64,000 nucleotides of DNA from a bacterium (lineage in GTDB: Bacteria > Zhuqueibacterota > Zhuqueibacteria > Zhuqueibacterales > Geothermadaptataceae): NCBI GenBank assembly GCA_024275575.1, contig JAJRYV010000081.1, forward strand, positions 62,001-126,000. The letters are read 5' to 3'. The notes under the pieces were generated by a model that was not told the DNA's origin, did not search any database, and saw nothing but the letters and a program-made list of their open reading frames with translations. Shown piece after piece: positions 9,851-18,910 of the stretch. Within the stretch, counting starts at the first letter, position 1, and every line of letters begins with the position of its first letter. Position numbers and translations under genes: made by a program.

Positions 9851-9870
9851 TCTTTTTTACGAACTCGTCA
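9851..9870 (-). repeat. Right terminal inverted repeat of the IS
   Basis: Exact inverted copy of 7991-8010; marks the right boundary of the element. Confidence 0.92.
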
Positions 9871-10025
9871 TGTTTTACCTCTTCAAAAAACGGCAAGTCC
9901 TGTACATAATAAAAAGCAGGAGGAAACATCGCAGCCGTGTGACACTCCGGCGATGATTTCGGAAAACGATGTGCAAATTGACCGGTTTGAAACTTTCCCA
10001 ACACACCTTCATAAGGATTGTGAAC

Positions 10026-11366
10026 GTGAAATTATACGCAACATTACTGCAATTGCTCCTGTTGTCCACACCGCTCACCTTTCTTCATTCCCGGCAAAAT
10101 CCCGTTATTAACCTCGAAGGTGAGTTTTTGGCGCATACGACGGAACGGGCCTATTTCAACTCGCCCGTTACGACCTATAACAGCGTGATTTATCTCGCTT
10201 ATATCGACCGGAATCTGCAACTCCGCGTAGCGAAAAAAGAGGAGAATTTCTGGCAGGAAAGCATCGTCGATTCTGTGGTTTACCCCTCGACCTGGCACAG
10301 CGCTGCTTCCATCGGTATCGATGAGTCAGGTTTTGTGCATGTCGTTGGCAATATGCACAGCACGCCGTGGCAGTATCACCGCTCGAAAGTGGCGGAGGAT
10401 ATCTCGCAGTGGGAATTTCTCGGGCAATTCGCCGGCAGCAACAAAGGGCATACGGTTCCCGGCGCCGATGTTCGTGCGACATGGATGACTGAGGGAAACG
10501 CAGCTATCCCTGGCAACCAGATCACCTATCCTTTTCTCTGCAACGACCGGCGCGGTCGACTCTTCGTCGCTTTTCGTGAATGTTTCTATTGCGATCGTTC
10601 CGATTATTTTAGCCGTGAATGGTCGGCTGGCATTGCAAAATACGACGCACGCAAGCGGAGATGGCGGCGCGTCGGTGGTGCACGAACCTGGGCGCATGAT
10701 ACGGGTTTTGTACCGCTGGGCCTGCGCCTTGCTTTCGATGCACGCAATCGCATGCATGTGTCATGGCTCTGGTATGCCCATTACAAAAAAGACCGCACCC
10801 ATGATAAAGCGCCCAATTTTCCGGCCTATGCGCTGAGCCCGCTCGCAGGGGATGATTTTCAGCGTAGTGATTTACAACCCTTGTCGCTGCCGGTCGATTT
10901 TAGTCAAACCGATACGCTGTGGTCGCCGTTTGCTCTTGCACCGAACTCCAAAGGATATTTTGAGCGTTATACCGACATCGCTATCGCGCCCAACGGTTCG
11001 CCTTATGTCGTGCTTTTTCCCAAATCTCCATCGGCCGGCAGGAAGCGGTCATTCACCACCTATGTTCCCGGTTTCGGCTGGACGAAACCGGAGCCCATGC
11101 CCTGGGCGGCAACTCGCTTGCTGATCGATGATAATGGTATGATGACGGCTATTTCCAGCGGGGTGAGAATCCATCGCAAAAAAATTTCTGAAAAAAAATG
11201 GAAAACTTATACCGTGGATTTAAGCCTGGGAGGCTGTTTGGTCACTGTGGACTACCGCTATTTTCAGGAAAGCGGCAATCTGCGCATCTATGCGGTGCAG
11301 AACCGCTCCGGCAACCCGGTGAAATTACGAGTTTATACGGTTTTTTTTCCGAAAGAAGGAGAATGA
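10026..11366 (+). CDS. Secreted BNR-repeat family protein (PL24/ulvan-lyase-like propeller)
   Basis: A 446-residue exported protein with a hydrophobic signal segment (LLQLLLLSTPLTFL). The body resembles the BNR_4 propeller family, which includes ulvan-type polysaccharide lyases. Recognisable pieces are a Trp-His site followed by HVVGNMHSTPWQYHRS, the MTEGN...ITYPFL strand and a later HVSWLWY strand. The conserved histidines suggest sugar binding or lysis, but activity is not shown by the sequence. I choose the GTG at 10026 because AAGGA lies 8 bases upstream and the signal peptide then starts correctly. It lies 155 bp from the right end of the IS and has no operon partner. Confidence 0.7.
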   Translation: MKLYATLLQLLLLSTPLTFLHSRQNPVINLEGEFLAHTTERAYFNSPVTTYNSVIYLAYIDRNLQLRVAKKEENFWQESIVDSVVYPSTWHSAASIGIDESGFVHVVGNMHSTPWQYHRSKVAEDISQWEFLGQFAGSNKGHTVPGADVRATWMTEGNAAIPGNQITYPFLCNDRRGRLFVAFRECFYCDRSDYFSREWSAGIAKYDARKRRWRRVGGARTWAHDTGFVPLGLRLAFDARNRMHVSWLWYAHYKKDRTHDKAPNFPAYALSPLAGDDFQRSDLQPLSLPVDFSQTDTLWSPFALAPNSKGYFERYTDIAIAPNGSPYVVLFPKSPSAGRKRSFTTYVPGFGWTKPEPMPWAATRLLIDDNGMMTAISSGVRIHRKKISEKKWKTYTVDLSLGGCLVTVDYRYFQESGNLRIYAVQNRSGNPVKLRVYTVFFPKEGE

Positions 11367-11947
11367 GACGCTCCACTATCTTTCATTAAGGTATTCTATT
11401 CCGTAAAAAGCACCGGCACCCGGCGATGAATTGCCGGACTATTATCAAACGCTCCTGACGGAAAATTAGCTGATTCCCGCCGAAAAATAAAATGCAAGCT
11501 GCATTTCTACCGAATGGATACTTGGTTTTGACGGTACGAGCGCCTGGTATTTTAATAAAAAAGTCAGCCTTCTGTTATGGGAAAAAAGAAAGGAAATGGC
11601 CTTACTTTTTTTACAATCCCTTTATATTTAAACCTCTTCTTGCAACAACAATTCGATCAGTTAATGATTTCACTTTCAGGGCCGAAACCGGAATCCACAT
11701 GGGAGGCCTTGTACAGCGCATAGCATTTCAATATTCAGCATGAATCTGCTTATTCACACAGGAAAGCTCACCTGTCGGCTGCCGGGGCTTTTCATACACC
11801 GTGCCTTTGTTCTGTATCCGGGGCTCTGCCCTGGAACTCACAGCAGCAGGTCTATCTGCAATACCATTTAAATATCTGCAAGTGCGAGCCACTGGCAGAG
11901 TCTGGGACGGAGTAAACCTTACCTTTAAAAAAGGAAGAAGTTCAAAA
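11367..11947. other. Gene-poor stretch
   Basis: No credible gene. Open frames here are short, lack ribosome sites and have no recognisable content. A ribosome site (AAAAAAGGAAGAAG) at the right end belongs to the decayed lipoprotein gene. Confidence 0.5.
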
Positions 11948-12396
11948 ATGAAAAAAATATGAGTTTCTCTGTGTGGTATTGCGTTTCTTGCGACCATTTT
12001 TTCTTTAAGTTGCTCATCTGAAAATAAATTTACAACTAGCAGAACTAAAGTTCTTTTGAAAAACCATATTCTTTTGTAGGGAAAGAACATACCAATGCAT
12101 GTCAATACTATTTTTCAGTTCGAGGTGCTTTTAAGATTTTTGCAGATAGCTTAACAAAAAAAATAGACTTTGAAAGTATTATTTCTATACTGGTTGAGTA
12201 TTCTAAACTGAATGAATATGATTCTATCGCAGTAAATTCTACGATCGACAGTTTAAATCAATTATTTACAGAGAGTGGTATGTTTTATCAGGAGAATAAT
12301 GCAACATATGTAAAGTATATTGATGCAACTAAATTTACTGATTTAGGCACAATTACTGTAAACATCGGTTTACTTGATGCCAATCAACTAAATTAA
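11948..12396 (+). pseudogene. Decayed small lipoprotein gene
   Basis: An ATG at 11948 follows a good GGAAG ribosome site. The start reads MKKI, then TGA at 11960, then continues in frame as a typical lipoprotein signal with hydrophobic core and lipobox (FLATIFSLSC, then SSENKF). This frame stops at about 12078. A second frame, offset by one base, carries on from about 12050 to a TAA at 12394-12396 with a protein-like sequence (for example GAFKIFADSLTKKIDFES, YVKYIDATKFTDLGT). One nonsense codon plus one frameshift in an otherwise coherent ~150-codon gene point to decay. The region is much richer in A+T than neighbours, suggesting transfer. Family unknown. Confidence 0.6.
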
Positions 12397-12827
12397 ATGC
12401 GTAAGCATCCGGCCAAGCACACCTGTCCTTGCTAAATTTTTTTTCGTATTTTACTCGTGCGTACAAAATACGAAAGGAGATTGATTTTGTAAAGATGAGC
12501 TTCACCGGACGGTTTCCGCCATGTTAGCTGTGGAATAAATCCCGCAGCTCTTTAAAGATAAATGAACCATCCTGAAAGCGGCTCAATTATAGAGTTCACT
12601 TCAGCGAGGTTGAGTTTGCGTAGCTGCATGTTTTAATATGCAACCGGCATCTTTAAGCCGAGAGTCTGTGTCCGTGAAAATTTATTCAATCTGCTGAATC
12701 CGTGTCTAGTTATCGAGTTAACTCAGTATTTTCAACCTTTATCTAAAACAAGACAGTACATAGTTTATGAAAATTCTATCTTTTCGAAAAATCCTCAAAG
12801 TGATACCACCCCTTCGGGATTAATAAA
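12397..12827. other. Gene-poor stretch with an inverted repeat
   Basis: No coding stretch seen. An 11-bp perfect inverted repeat TTTCGTATTTT / AAAATACGAAA lies at 12442-12475; the T run precedes the stem on the plus strand, so it is not a normal terminator. Confidence 0.45.
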
Positions 12828-12986
12828 TCAGTAGCACTTCTCGAGCAATTTTTGGGCTTCTTCTGTATTCAGCGGCAGATGCATTGAAACCTCGGCAATG
12901 GTGAGACGCCCATTGTTGGTCTTGGCCAGTTGCAGAAGTTGACGTTCCTGGAGTTCATCGGCGCGGTTTTGCGCATTGCGTGTCAT
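12828..12986 (-). CDS. Small protein, possible winged-helix-like fragment
   Basis: A 52-codon frame starting at ATG 12986. Its second half (LLQLAKTNNGRLTIAEVS then NTEEAQKLLEK) resembles the small winged-helix segment found at the end of many small bacterial proteins, where it is usually followed by more residues. Here it stops early at TGA. The frame is open further upstream to about 13054 but without a start codon, so it may be the remnant of a longer gene. No ribosome site is visible. Confidence 0.35.
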   Translation of the reverse strand: MTRNAQNRADELQERQLLQLAKTNNGRLTIAEVSMHLPLNTEEAQKLLEKCY

Positions 12987-13005
12987 CTTGCAGCAGGTTA
13001 AGAAA

Positions 13006-13039
13006 CCGGCAAAAAGGGCTGGGCGCCGCTTTTTGCCGG
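13006..13039 (-). terminator. Probable terminator after the metal-binding lipoprotein
   Basis: A perfect 11-bp inverted repeat (CCGGCAAAAAG / CTTTTTGCCGG) lies 22 bases past the lipoprotein stop. The U tract on the minus strand is weak (TTTCTTAA). Confidence 0.5.
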
Positions 13040-13060
13040 AATTTGTCGTATCAACTATTT

Positions 13061-13432
13061 TTACATCTGCTCATCTTTGACCAGGCGCATCGGCTTCAGC
13101 ATCATACCGCATTCATCGCACTTTCCTGCTTCTTCCTTGCGTACATGGCTATGGGCTTCCATCGGGCAGCCATAGAATTCCATTTTCTCGGCGCTGGTTA
13201 CCACACTGGCCACCATCGCCATGCCGCATTCAGGGCATTTCCCGGCTTCTTTGGCGTGAATGTGTTTGTGGCTTTCCATCGGGCAGGTGTAATAGACGGT
13301 TTTTTCACCCGTGTCGGCCGTTTGCTCCGTCATCTCATGGGATTCGTGGCTTTCGGCTTTGTGCTCTTCTTTTTGTCCGCAAGCAAAAAAGAACAGAACG
13401 GCCAGTAAGAACAACAGATTTGTCAATCGCAT
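13061..13432 (-). CDS. Lipoprotein with two heavy-metal-binding domains
   Basis: A 123-residue lipoprotein: signal peptide with lipobox FFFAC, a His/Glu-rich linker, then two copies of the heavy-metal-binding (HMBD) motif, YTCPMESH...GKCPECGM and YGCPMEAH...GKCDECGM. Each has the paired CPM and CxxCGM cysteines known from copper transport ATPases and CusB-type proteins, where they bind Cu or other soft metals. It likely sits in the outer membrane facing the periplasm and holds metal. Start 13432 is preferred over the upstream ATG because AAAGGA lies just before it and the signal peptide starts there. The unknown membrane protein at 13529-14425 is encoded just upstream on the same strand. Confidence 0.85.
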   Translation of the reverse strand: MRLTNLLFLLAVLFFFACGQKEEHKAESHESHEMTEQTADTGEKTVYYTCPMESHKHIHAKEAGKCPECGMAMVASVVTSAEKMEFYGCPMEAHSHVRKEEAGKCDECGMMLKPMRLVKDEQM

Positions 13433-13528
13433 TTTTCGTCCTTTCGATTGGTTGATAGGAAACTTCATGGATTAATTTTTCTCACGTGCTTTATTTATGA
13501 ATTTGCATCGGGTGTATATTAAAACAAG

Positions 13529-14425
13529 TCAGCCGACTGTGCCGCGACCGGTGCCACTACGAAAATCATATTCCGAGCCGAAAATGCTGTGTGGAATAAA
13601 GTATACCACCAGTGTAACGACGCCGGCGAGCAAAACCGACCAGCGGTTGCGCCGATCTCCGCGATTCAAATAGAGCGCAATAATCCAGAATACCAGCTCG
13701 ACGAGTACTTTGTTGTCGGTCCAGTCCCAACCGAAAGGCACACCTGACCAAAAGACGCCAAACGCATACCACTGCACCAGCGGCCCGAGCACGAATGCGC
13801 CAAAAACCAGCGAGGAAATTGTCGCCCAGAGCATCCATTTGAAGCGGCCGTCGATGAGTGTTTCGAGGGTGGTGCGGATGGCGAAAGCCATCGATAAAAA
13901 GACGACAAAAATATGTGGTACCAGCACGAAAGCAGGTACTGCGCCTTTATAGCGTGCATAAACCGGCTCATCTCCGGTGATCGAGACGGCTTCGCCGCCA
14001 TCTGTTTTGATATAGACAAAGTATTCATACTTGCCGGCACGCACCTCGAGGCTCGGCAATTCGGCACCCATGCCTGAAACCGATTCTTTACGGCTGCGGC
14101 GGGTAAATTCAAAATAACCGGCCTGCATTTCGATTGTGGACCAGTCATCGTGCGATTTGAAGCGGCGAAATTTCACGCTGCCGCTTACCCCTTGCGGCAA
14201 CGGATCGACGAACATGATTTTCAGGCTGGTACCGATATTTTCACTACGCAGAAATTTAAAATGGACACTGCCGTTTGCCGTATTAAAATGACCTTCGAGC
14301 GGATAGGTCGGGCCGGTCTTGTCCTGATAATTAAAACAGGCGAAAGTGAGCAGGATTGCGAGATACCAGAGCAAAAGACTTATCAACAGAGGACGGGAAT
14401 TGAATGCATTTTTCATCGCTGACAT
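13529..14425 (-). CDS. Membrane protein of unknown function
   Basis: A 298-residue protein with one N-terminal membrane helix (residues about 12-32), an extracytoplasmic beta-rich region (about 40-150) and four C-terminal helices. A striking aromatic loop, WYAFGVFWSGVPFGWDWTDNK (about residues 217-237), lies between the last helices and looks like a conserved signature. I do not know a function for it. It precedes the metal-binding lipoprotein by 96 bp on the same strand, so a link to metal or redox handling is possible but only inferred. Confidence 0.7.
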   Translation of the reverse strand: MSAMKNAFNSRPLLISLLLWYLAILLTFACFNYQDKTGPTYPLEGHFNTANGSVHFKFLRSENIGTSLKIMFVDPLPQGVSGSVKFRRFKSHDDWSTIEMQAGYFEFTRRSRKESVSGMGAELPSLEVRAGKYEYFVYIKTDGGEAVSITGDEPVYARYKGAVPAFVLVPHIFVVFLSMAFAIRTTLETLIDGRFKWMLWATISSLVFGAFVLGPLVQWYAFGVFWSGVPFGWDWTDNKVLVELVFWIIALYLNRGDRRNRWSVLLAGVVTLVVYFIPHSIFGSEYDFRSGTGRGTVG

Positions 14426-14999
14426 GCGGCAGTTCCTTGGATCGAATTGAGATATCGCAGTGCGCTTTATAAAGATAGCGGATGATTATCAGGACTGATC
14501 GAAAAAAAAGAAACCAGGTGTCCGGTACAAAAAACGATCATGCCCCATTTCACCAACGGCGATGAACTTACTGAAACAATCGACGAAAGGCAAGTGCTAT
14601 CATCAGAAAATATTCGCCGGCAAACAGGATGCGGTGAAAAAAAACAGGGAGCTGATAAACACGGAAAAGTTCCGCAACAGCAAGGATAGTGTGCAGGTAA
14701 TTTTTTTTAACCTGCATTATTCACAAATTTTTTATTAAAAAAATTATCTCGTCGAGTCGCAGAGTTTTGTCTTTAAGTATTTTATGCTGTTTTTTTCTGC
14801 GCCATTGCGTCTCCGTGAGAATAATAAAGGTTAAATACGTGAAAAAATGTAATTAGCGAGAAACATAATTCGATTAGTATCGTTAATAAAATCTCAAATT
14901 TTTATTTAGGTCGCGGGTTGGGAAATTATAATTTCCATTAATAATTTAACCGGCAAGCCGGACATATAGTTGTTAGCACCACAGCAGAAGGAGAAATCT
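14426..14999. other. Gene-poor stretch
   Basis: No gene seen. A 7-bp stem TGCAGGT/ACCTGCA with a T-rich loop lies at 14692-14716. A stretch reading GCGTCTCCGTGAG near 14806 resembles a phrase inside the right end of the IS (near 9760), but the match is short. Confidence 0.45.
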
Positions 15000-15944
15000 G
15001 TGTCAGGAGAGTTTCACGTTATTTTCGGGACAGGTCCCGTAGGGTGTTGGATTGCCCGTACTTTGCGGTCAATGGGGATTTCCGTGCAAGCTATCAATCG
15101 TAGCGGTAAGCGTCCCGAACTGATGCCGAAGGATATTGAAATTATCGCTGCGGACGCATCTGATCCCCGCCAATCTGTTGAATCAACTCAGGGTGCAACG
15201 GTAATCTATCAGGCTCTCAATCCACCATACCATAGATGGCACGAGTGGTTCCCTGCTCTGCAAACCGGTGTATTGGCGGCTGCCAAATCGTCGGGAGCGC
15301 GGTATGTCTCTATCGAGAATCTGTATATGTACGACGCATCAGCACCCATTACTGAAGAATCGCCGGAGATACCCCAATCAAAGAAAGGCGCGCTTCGAGC
15401 GGTAATGGCGGAAGAAGTCATGAAAGCACATCAGCGCGGAGAGATACAGGCAGCCGCATTGCGTTCCAGTGATTACTACGGGCCTGGGGTGTTGAAATCA
15501 GTGCTTGGGGAGATGGTTTTTGGGAATTTAGTAGCCGGAAAGAAACCTCAGTTGAGCGGCTCGGCAGAAATGCCGCATTCCTGGACGTATATTGAAGATG
15601 TAGGGCGGGCCGCAACAATACTTGGCACACGTGACGAAGCTTTGGGGAAAGTCTGGATTGCTCCACACGCTCCGGCATTGACGCAGAAAGAGATAATTGA
15701 ACCGGCGAGTCAAGCGGCTGGAGTTCAAACACAGTTTGCAGTTATCTCACCGCTGATGATGCGCTTTGCCGGACTGTTCATGCCTGAAGCGCGTGCATCT
15801 GTTGAGATGATGTATCAATTCACCAAGCCCTTAGTCGTCGATTCGGAGCGTATTCAACAAACGTTTGGTATAGAGCCGACCTCGATGGGGACAGGAATAG
15901 ATAGAACGCTCAGATGGTACAAGGAAAGACTTGACCGTGAATAA
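15000..15944 (+). CDS. NAD-dependent epimerase/dehydratase family protein
   Basis: A 314-residue atypical SDR. The N-terminal Rossmann motif reads GTGPVGCWIA, where the usual pattern is GxxGxxG, and the first strand is preceded by FHVIF. The catalytic Tyr/Lys pair of classical SDRs is not evident, in line with the atypical SDR group (quinone-reductase or NmrA-like). Substrate unknown. Start: the GTG at 15000 has AAGGAG 8 bases upstream, better than the TTG at 14970. The gene stands alone between two gaps of over 500 bp and could be a transferred gene. Confidence 0.75.
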   Translation: MSGEFHVIFGTGPVGCWIARTLRSMGISVQAINRSGKRPELMPKDIEIIAADASDPRQSVESTQGATVIYQALNPPYHRWHEWFPALQTGVLAAAKSSGARYVSIENLYMYDASAPITEESPEIPQSKKGALRAVMAEEVMKAHQRGEIQAAALRSSDYYGPGVLKSVLGEMVFGNLVAGKKPQLSGSAEMPHSWTYIEDVGRAATILGTRDEALGKVWIAPHAPALTQKEIIEPASQAAGVQTQFAVISPLMMRFAGLFMPEARASVEMMYQFTKPLVVDSERIQQTFGIEPTSMGTGIDRTLRWYKERLDRE

Positions 15945-16504
15945 GTGGCGCTAAACCATGCATCTACCCGAACCGCTTATGGTGGTTGGTCAGCGGTGCG
16001 ATTTGAGTCAATTATCGCATCTTCAGGGTAGTGGGGTCTTAGCAGAGTCGGCGGGCGGGTGATGCTCATGTTCGATGCGTTTTTCAGCGATGAAATCTTC
16101 AGTATTGAGCACAGTAAAGATTTTTCATTTAAAAAAAACAGTGTTCGAAATGACAGAAAAGGTGCATTTTCGGATGGATACTAAATAGATTATAATTCCA
16201 CAGACAGCCAGGGTATTCGGGGAATGCATTCCGGCAAAAGCAAACGATCAATTTTTCAAATACACCGAGGATACGAAACACAGTTTATATATTTTATTCC
16301 GGGATCACATCTCTCATTCAACGGTTATCAGTCAGTTTAATAAGCAGTCGCTGCATTTCGAGAGAAACGGGCTGCCGCTGCCTAATTTATACGCAGGACG
16401 GCAAGGCCGGCGTGCTTGCACAAACAGCGGGTTAGTCATGCTGAAATCGTTGCTTGAAATAAAATAAAACAAAGGGTTAAAAACGAATCACTCCGGAGGG
16501 CAAG
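15945..16504. other. Gene-poor stretch
   Basis: No gene seen. The right end holds the CGGAGGG ribosome site of the TonB receptor. Confidence 0.45.
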
Positions 16505-18880
16505 ATGAAATTTTTTCAAAAAACGATACTGCTTTTCATGTTAATCTATATTCCGCTTTGGGCCGGTGAACCTGAGAGCGGTTTCAGTTCCATCAGCGGT
16601 TATGTTTACGATCAATCTAATGGTGAAGCGCTCATTGGTGCAAATATATTTCTGCAAGGCATGAACCGCGGCGCCAGTACCAATGTTTCCGGTTTTTTTG
16701 TCATCCCAAAATTGATGCCCGGCAAATATACGCTCATCTGCCGGTATATCGGTTTTCAGACCTGGAAAAAGGAGATTGTACTGACGATCGTTGCACCGGA
16801 GCCGTTAAAAATCGACCTGCAACCACAGATATTGCAGGCTGAGGAAGTGGTCGTCACTGCGGAAAAAAAACGCACTATCGACAAGCTTTTTTCACGGCCG
16901 GTTTCGCAGGTGGAAATGAACGCCCGTGATATCAACGCCATCCCGCAGATTGCTGAAGCGGATTTGCTGCGCGCGCTGCAAACGCTGCCGGGAATTTTGC
17001 CGGTGTCGGATTTTTCCTCGGCGCTGTATATTCGTGGCGGCACGCCGGATCAGAATTTATACCTCATCGATGGTGCTGATGTTTACAATCCCGAACATGC
17101 TTTCGGTATTTTTTCTACTTTCAACACCGATGCGATCAAATCCGTCGAACTTTCCAAAGGCGGTTTTGGGGCGGAATATGGCGGCAGGCTTTCTTCTGTG
17201 CTCGACATTACAAACCTCGACGGCAACCGCAAGGAATTTGAAGGCACGGCCTCCATCAGCCTGCTTTCGGCTAAAACAACGCTGCAAATGCCGTTGGGCA
17301 ATTTCGGTTCCATCTCCGGTTCTTTTCGTCGCACCTATTTCGATAAAACACTGGGACGGAAATTCGACGAAATCCCGGACTATTATTTTTATGACAGCAA
17401 TTTCAAAGCGTTTCTTGATTTCGGGCCGCGCAACAAGCTAACGCTAAGCTGGTTCAATAGCTACGACGATCTCAATGTCAGCTTCAACCCGGATGCCGAG
17501 GTTGACGCCGGTTTTTTATACAACTGGGGCAATACGACGGGCAGTCTGCGCTGGACACATTTGTTTTCACCCCAGCTTTTTTCAAATTTCTGGGTGACCG
17601 GCAGCCGCTTTTCGTCGAAGTTTAAATTTGAAAATGTCGTCGATGTCGATGAGCTCAACGAGATTTCCGACTTCACTATCAAAGCCAATTTGCAGTATTA
17701 TCATTCAAAAAAATTCAACGCTTCTTTCGGTTTTGAACATAAATTCCTCGATGGCCGTTATCGCCAGAGCTGGCCCGGTGGCAAAGTCGACGCCGGCAAC
17801 AAACCGGAATATCTCTCCGGATATTTTGCGCTGAGCTGGCGCCCCTCAGTGCTGTGGGAGATCAACACGGGTTTGCGCATGCACTATTTCAATTCGAAAA
17901 AAGATTATTACAACCCCTCGCCGCGTTTTGCAGTAAAATACCGCGCCAGCGATACCATCAATCTCAAGCTGGCTGCCGGGCGTTATCATCAATATCTGCA
18001 TCGTATTACGCGGCCATTTTTTGCCGATATCTGGACGACTTCCAACGAATTCCAGCGGCAATCGGACGCCACTCACATGATTTTGGGCTTTGAAAAAGAG
18101 ATCGGTGAGTTTTATTCTCTCGAAATCGAAACTTATTATAAAGACTACCATAATCTCTATTCGCTGGATCAGAATCTTGGCGCCAAGGTTACGCCGACCT
18201 ATTATGAAAATGATGAACCGGTTTACGCGACGACTGAAGGGCTTTTTAATAAGGGCAAGGGTTACTCGCGCGGCCTGGAGTTGTTGTTGCGGAAAAACAG
18301 CGGCGCGATCACCGGCTGGTTCGGTTATAGCCTCGCTGCGACGAAATATACTATCGCAGAAATTAACCAGGGTAAGGAGTTTGCGCCGCGCCACGACCGT
18401 AGCTCAACGGTCAATTTCGTTACCAATATCGATGTTAAAAATGCCTGGCGCAATTTTCGTGGTCATAACCATAAGCGAGATAAAGGGCGCTATACCCTGG
18501 GCATCAATCTGGTTTATTCCAGCGGCCAGCCGATCACTACGCCGAGTTCGGTTTATATCACCAACACCATGCCCGATATCATCGGCACCGCAGGATTCGG
18601 CGGTGACAGCCGGTTTTCGGCTTTTGCACTTTATCCGACATCGATCAACAAATACCGGCTGCCGGCTTATTCGCGCCTCGATATCAGTCTGACATATTTT
18701 CGCCGGTATAAGGGTTGGTCGATGGCGCCGTATCTGCAAATTTTCAACGCCGGCAACCGTAAAAATGTCTGGTTCATTCAATACAATGATGAAAGCACCG
18801 AAGACAGCATCGTGCAGAATGTCGATGAAACCAACATGCTGCCACTGTTGCCGACGATAGGCATTAAATTTGAGTTTTGA
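16505..18880 (+). CDS. TonB-dependent receptor with carboxypeptidase-like N-terminal domain
   Basis: A 791-residue outer-membrane receptor. After the signal peptide (to about residue 20) comes a CarboxypepD_reg-like beta-sandwich (ISGYVYDQSNGEALIGANI...GRGAS-like turn, residues about 28-110), then the plug domain (YIRGGTPDQNLYLIDGADVY, SVELSKGGFGAEYGGRLSSV, about 125-240) and a long barrel ending in the typical C-terminal aromatic residue (KFEF). Such receptors import large nutrients with TonB energy. CGGAGGG lies just before the ATG. The DUF4249-type lipoprotein follows by 30 bp, a pairing common in Bacteroidota for nutrient uptake; the substrate cannot be read from the sequence. Confidence 0.9.
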   Translation: MKFFQKTILLFMLIYIPLWAGEPESGFSSISGYVYDQSNGEALIGANIFLQGMNRGASTNVSGFFVIPKLMPGKYTLICRYIGFQTWKKEIVLTIVAPEPLKIDLQPQILQAEEVVVTAEKKRTIDKLFSRPVSQVEMNARDINAIPQIAEADLLRALQTLPGILPVSDFSSALYIRGGTPDQNLYLIDGADVYNPEHAFGIFSTFNTDAIKSVELSKGGFGAEYGGRLSSVLDITNLDGNRKEFEGTASISLLSAKTTLQMPLGNFGSISGSFRRTYFDKTLGRKFDEIPDYYFYDSNFKAFLDFGPRNKLTLSWFNSYDDLNVSFNPDAEVDAGFLYNWGNTTGSLRWTHLFSPQLFSNFWVTGSRFSSKFKFENVVDVDELNEISDFTIKANLQYYHSKKFNASFGFEHKFLDGRYRQSWPGGKVDAGNKPEYLSGYFALSWRPSVLWEINTGLRMHYFNSKKDYYNPSPRFAVKYRASDTINLKLAAGRYHQYLHRITRPFFADIWTTSNEFQRQSDATHMILGFEKEIGEFYSLEIETYYKDYHNLYSLDQNLGAKVTPTYYENDEPVYATTEGLFNKGKGYSRGLELLLRKNSGAITGWFGYSLAATKYTIAEINQGKEFAPRHDRSSTVNFVTNIDVKNAWRNFRGHNHKRDKGRYTLGINLVYSSGQPITTPSSVYITNTMPDIIGTAGFGGDSRFSAFALYPTSINKYRLPAYSRLDISLTYFRRYKGWSMAPYLQIFNAGNRKNVWFIQYNDESTEDSIVQNVDETNMLPLLPTIGIKFEF

Positions 18881-18910
18881 TTTCGAACAAATTAACCAAC
18901 AGGAAATCCC

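Larger units (their letters stand above)
7991..9870 (+). mobile_element. IS1182-like insertion sequence, inactive
   Basis: The element is 1880 bp and bounded by perfect 20-bp inverted repeats (7991-8010 and 9851-9870). It holds one transposase frame interrupted by a stop and a frameshift. Length, terminal repeats and transposase type fit IS1182-like elements. No target-site duplication is evident: the flanks are AATTAAAAAT on the left and TGTTTTACCT on the right. It sits about 250 bp downstream of the initiator tRNA terminator. Confidence 0.88.

Noticed and set aside
9791-10111. 106-codon frame spanning the right end of the IS
   Set aside because: It crosses the IS boundary, overlaps the start of the BNR gene and has no recognisable content.
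12442-12475. Terminator or integron-type site at the 11-bp inverted repeat
   Set aside because: The T run is on the wrong side for a terminator, and no integron integrase or core site is present.
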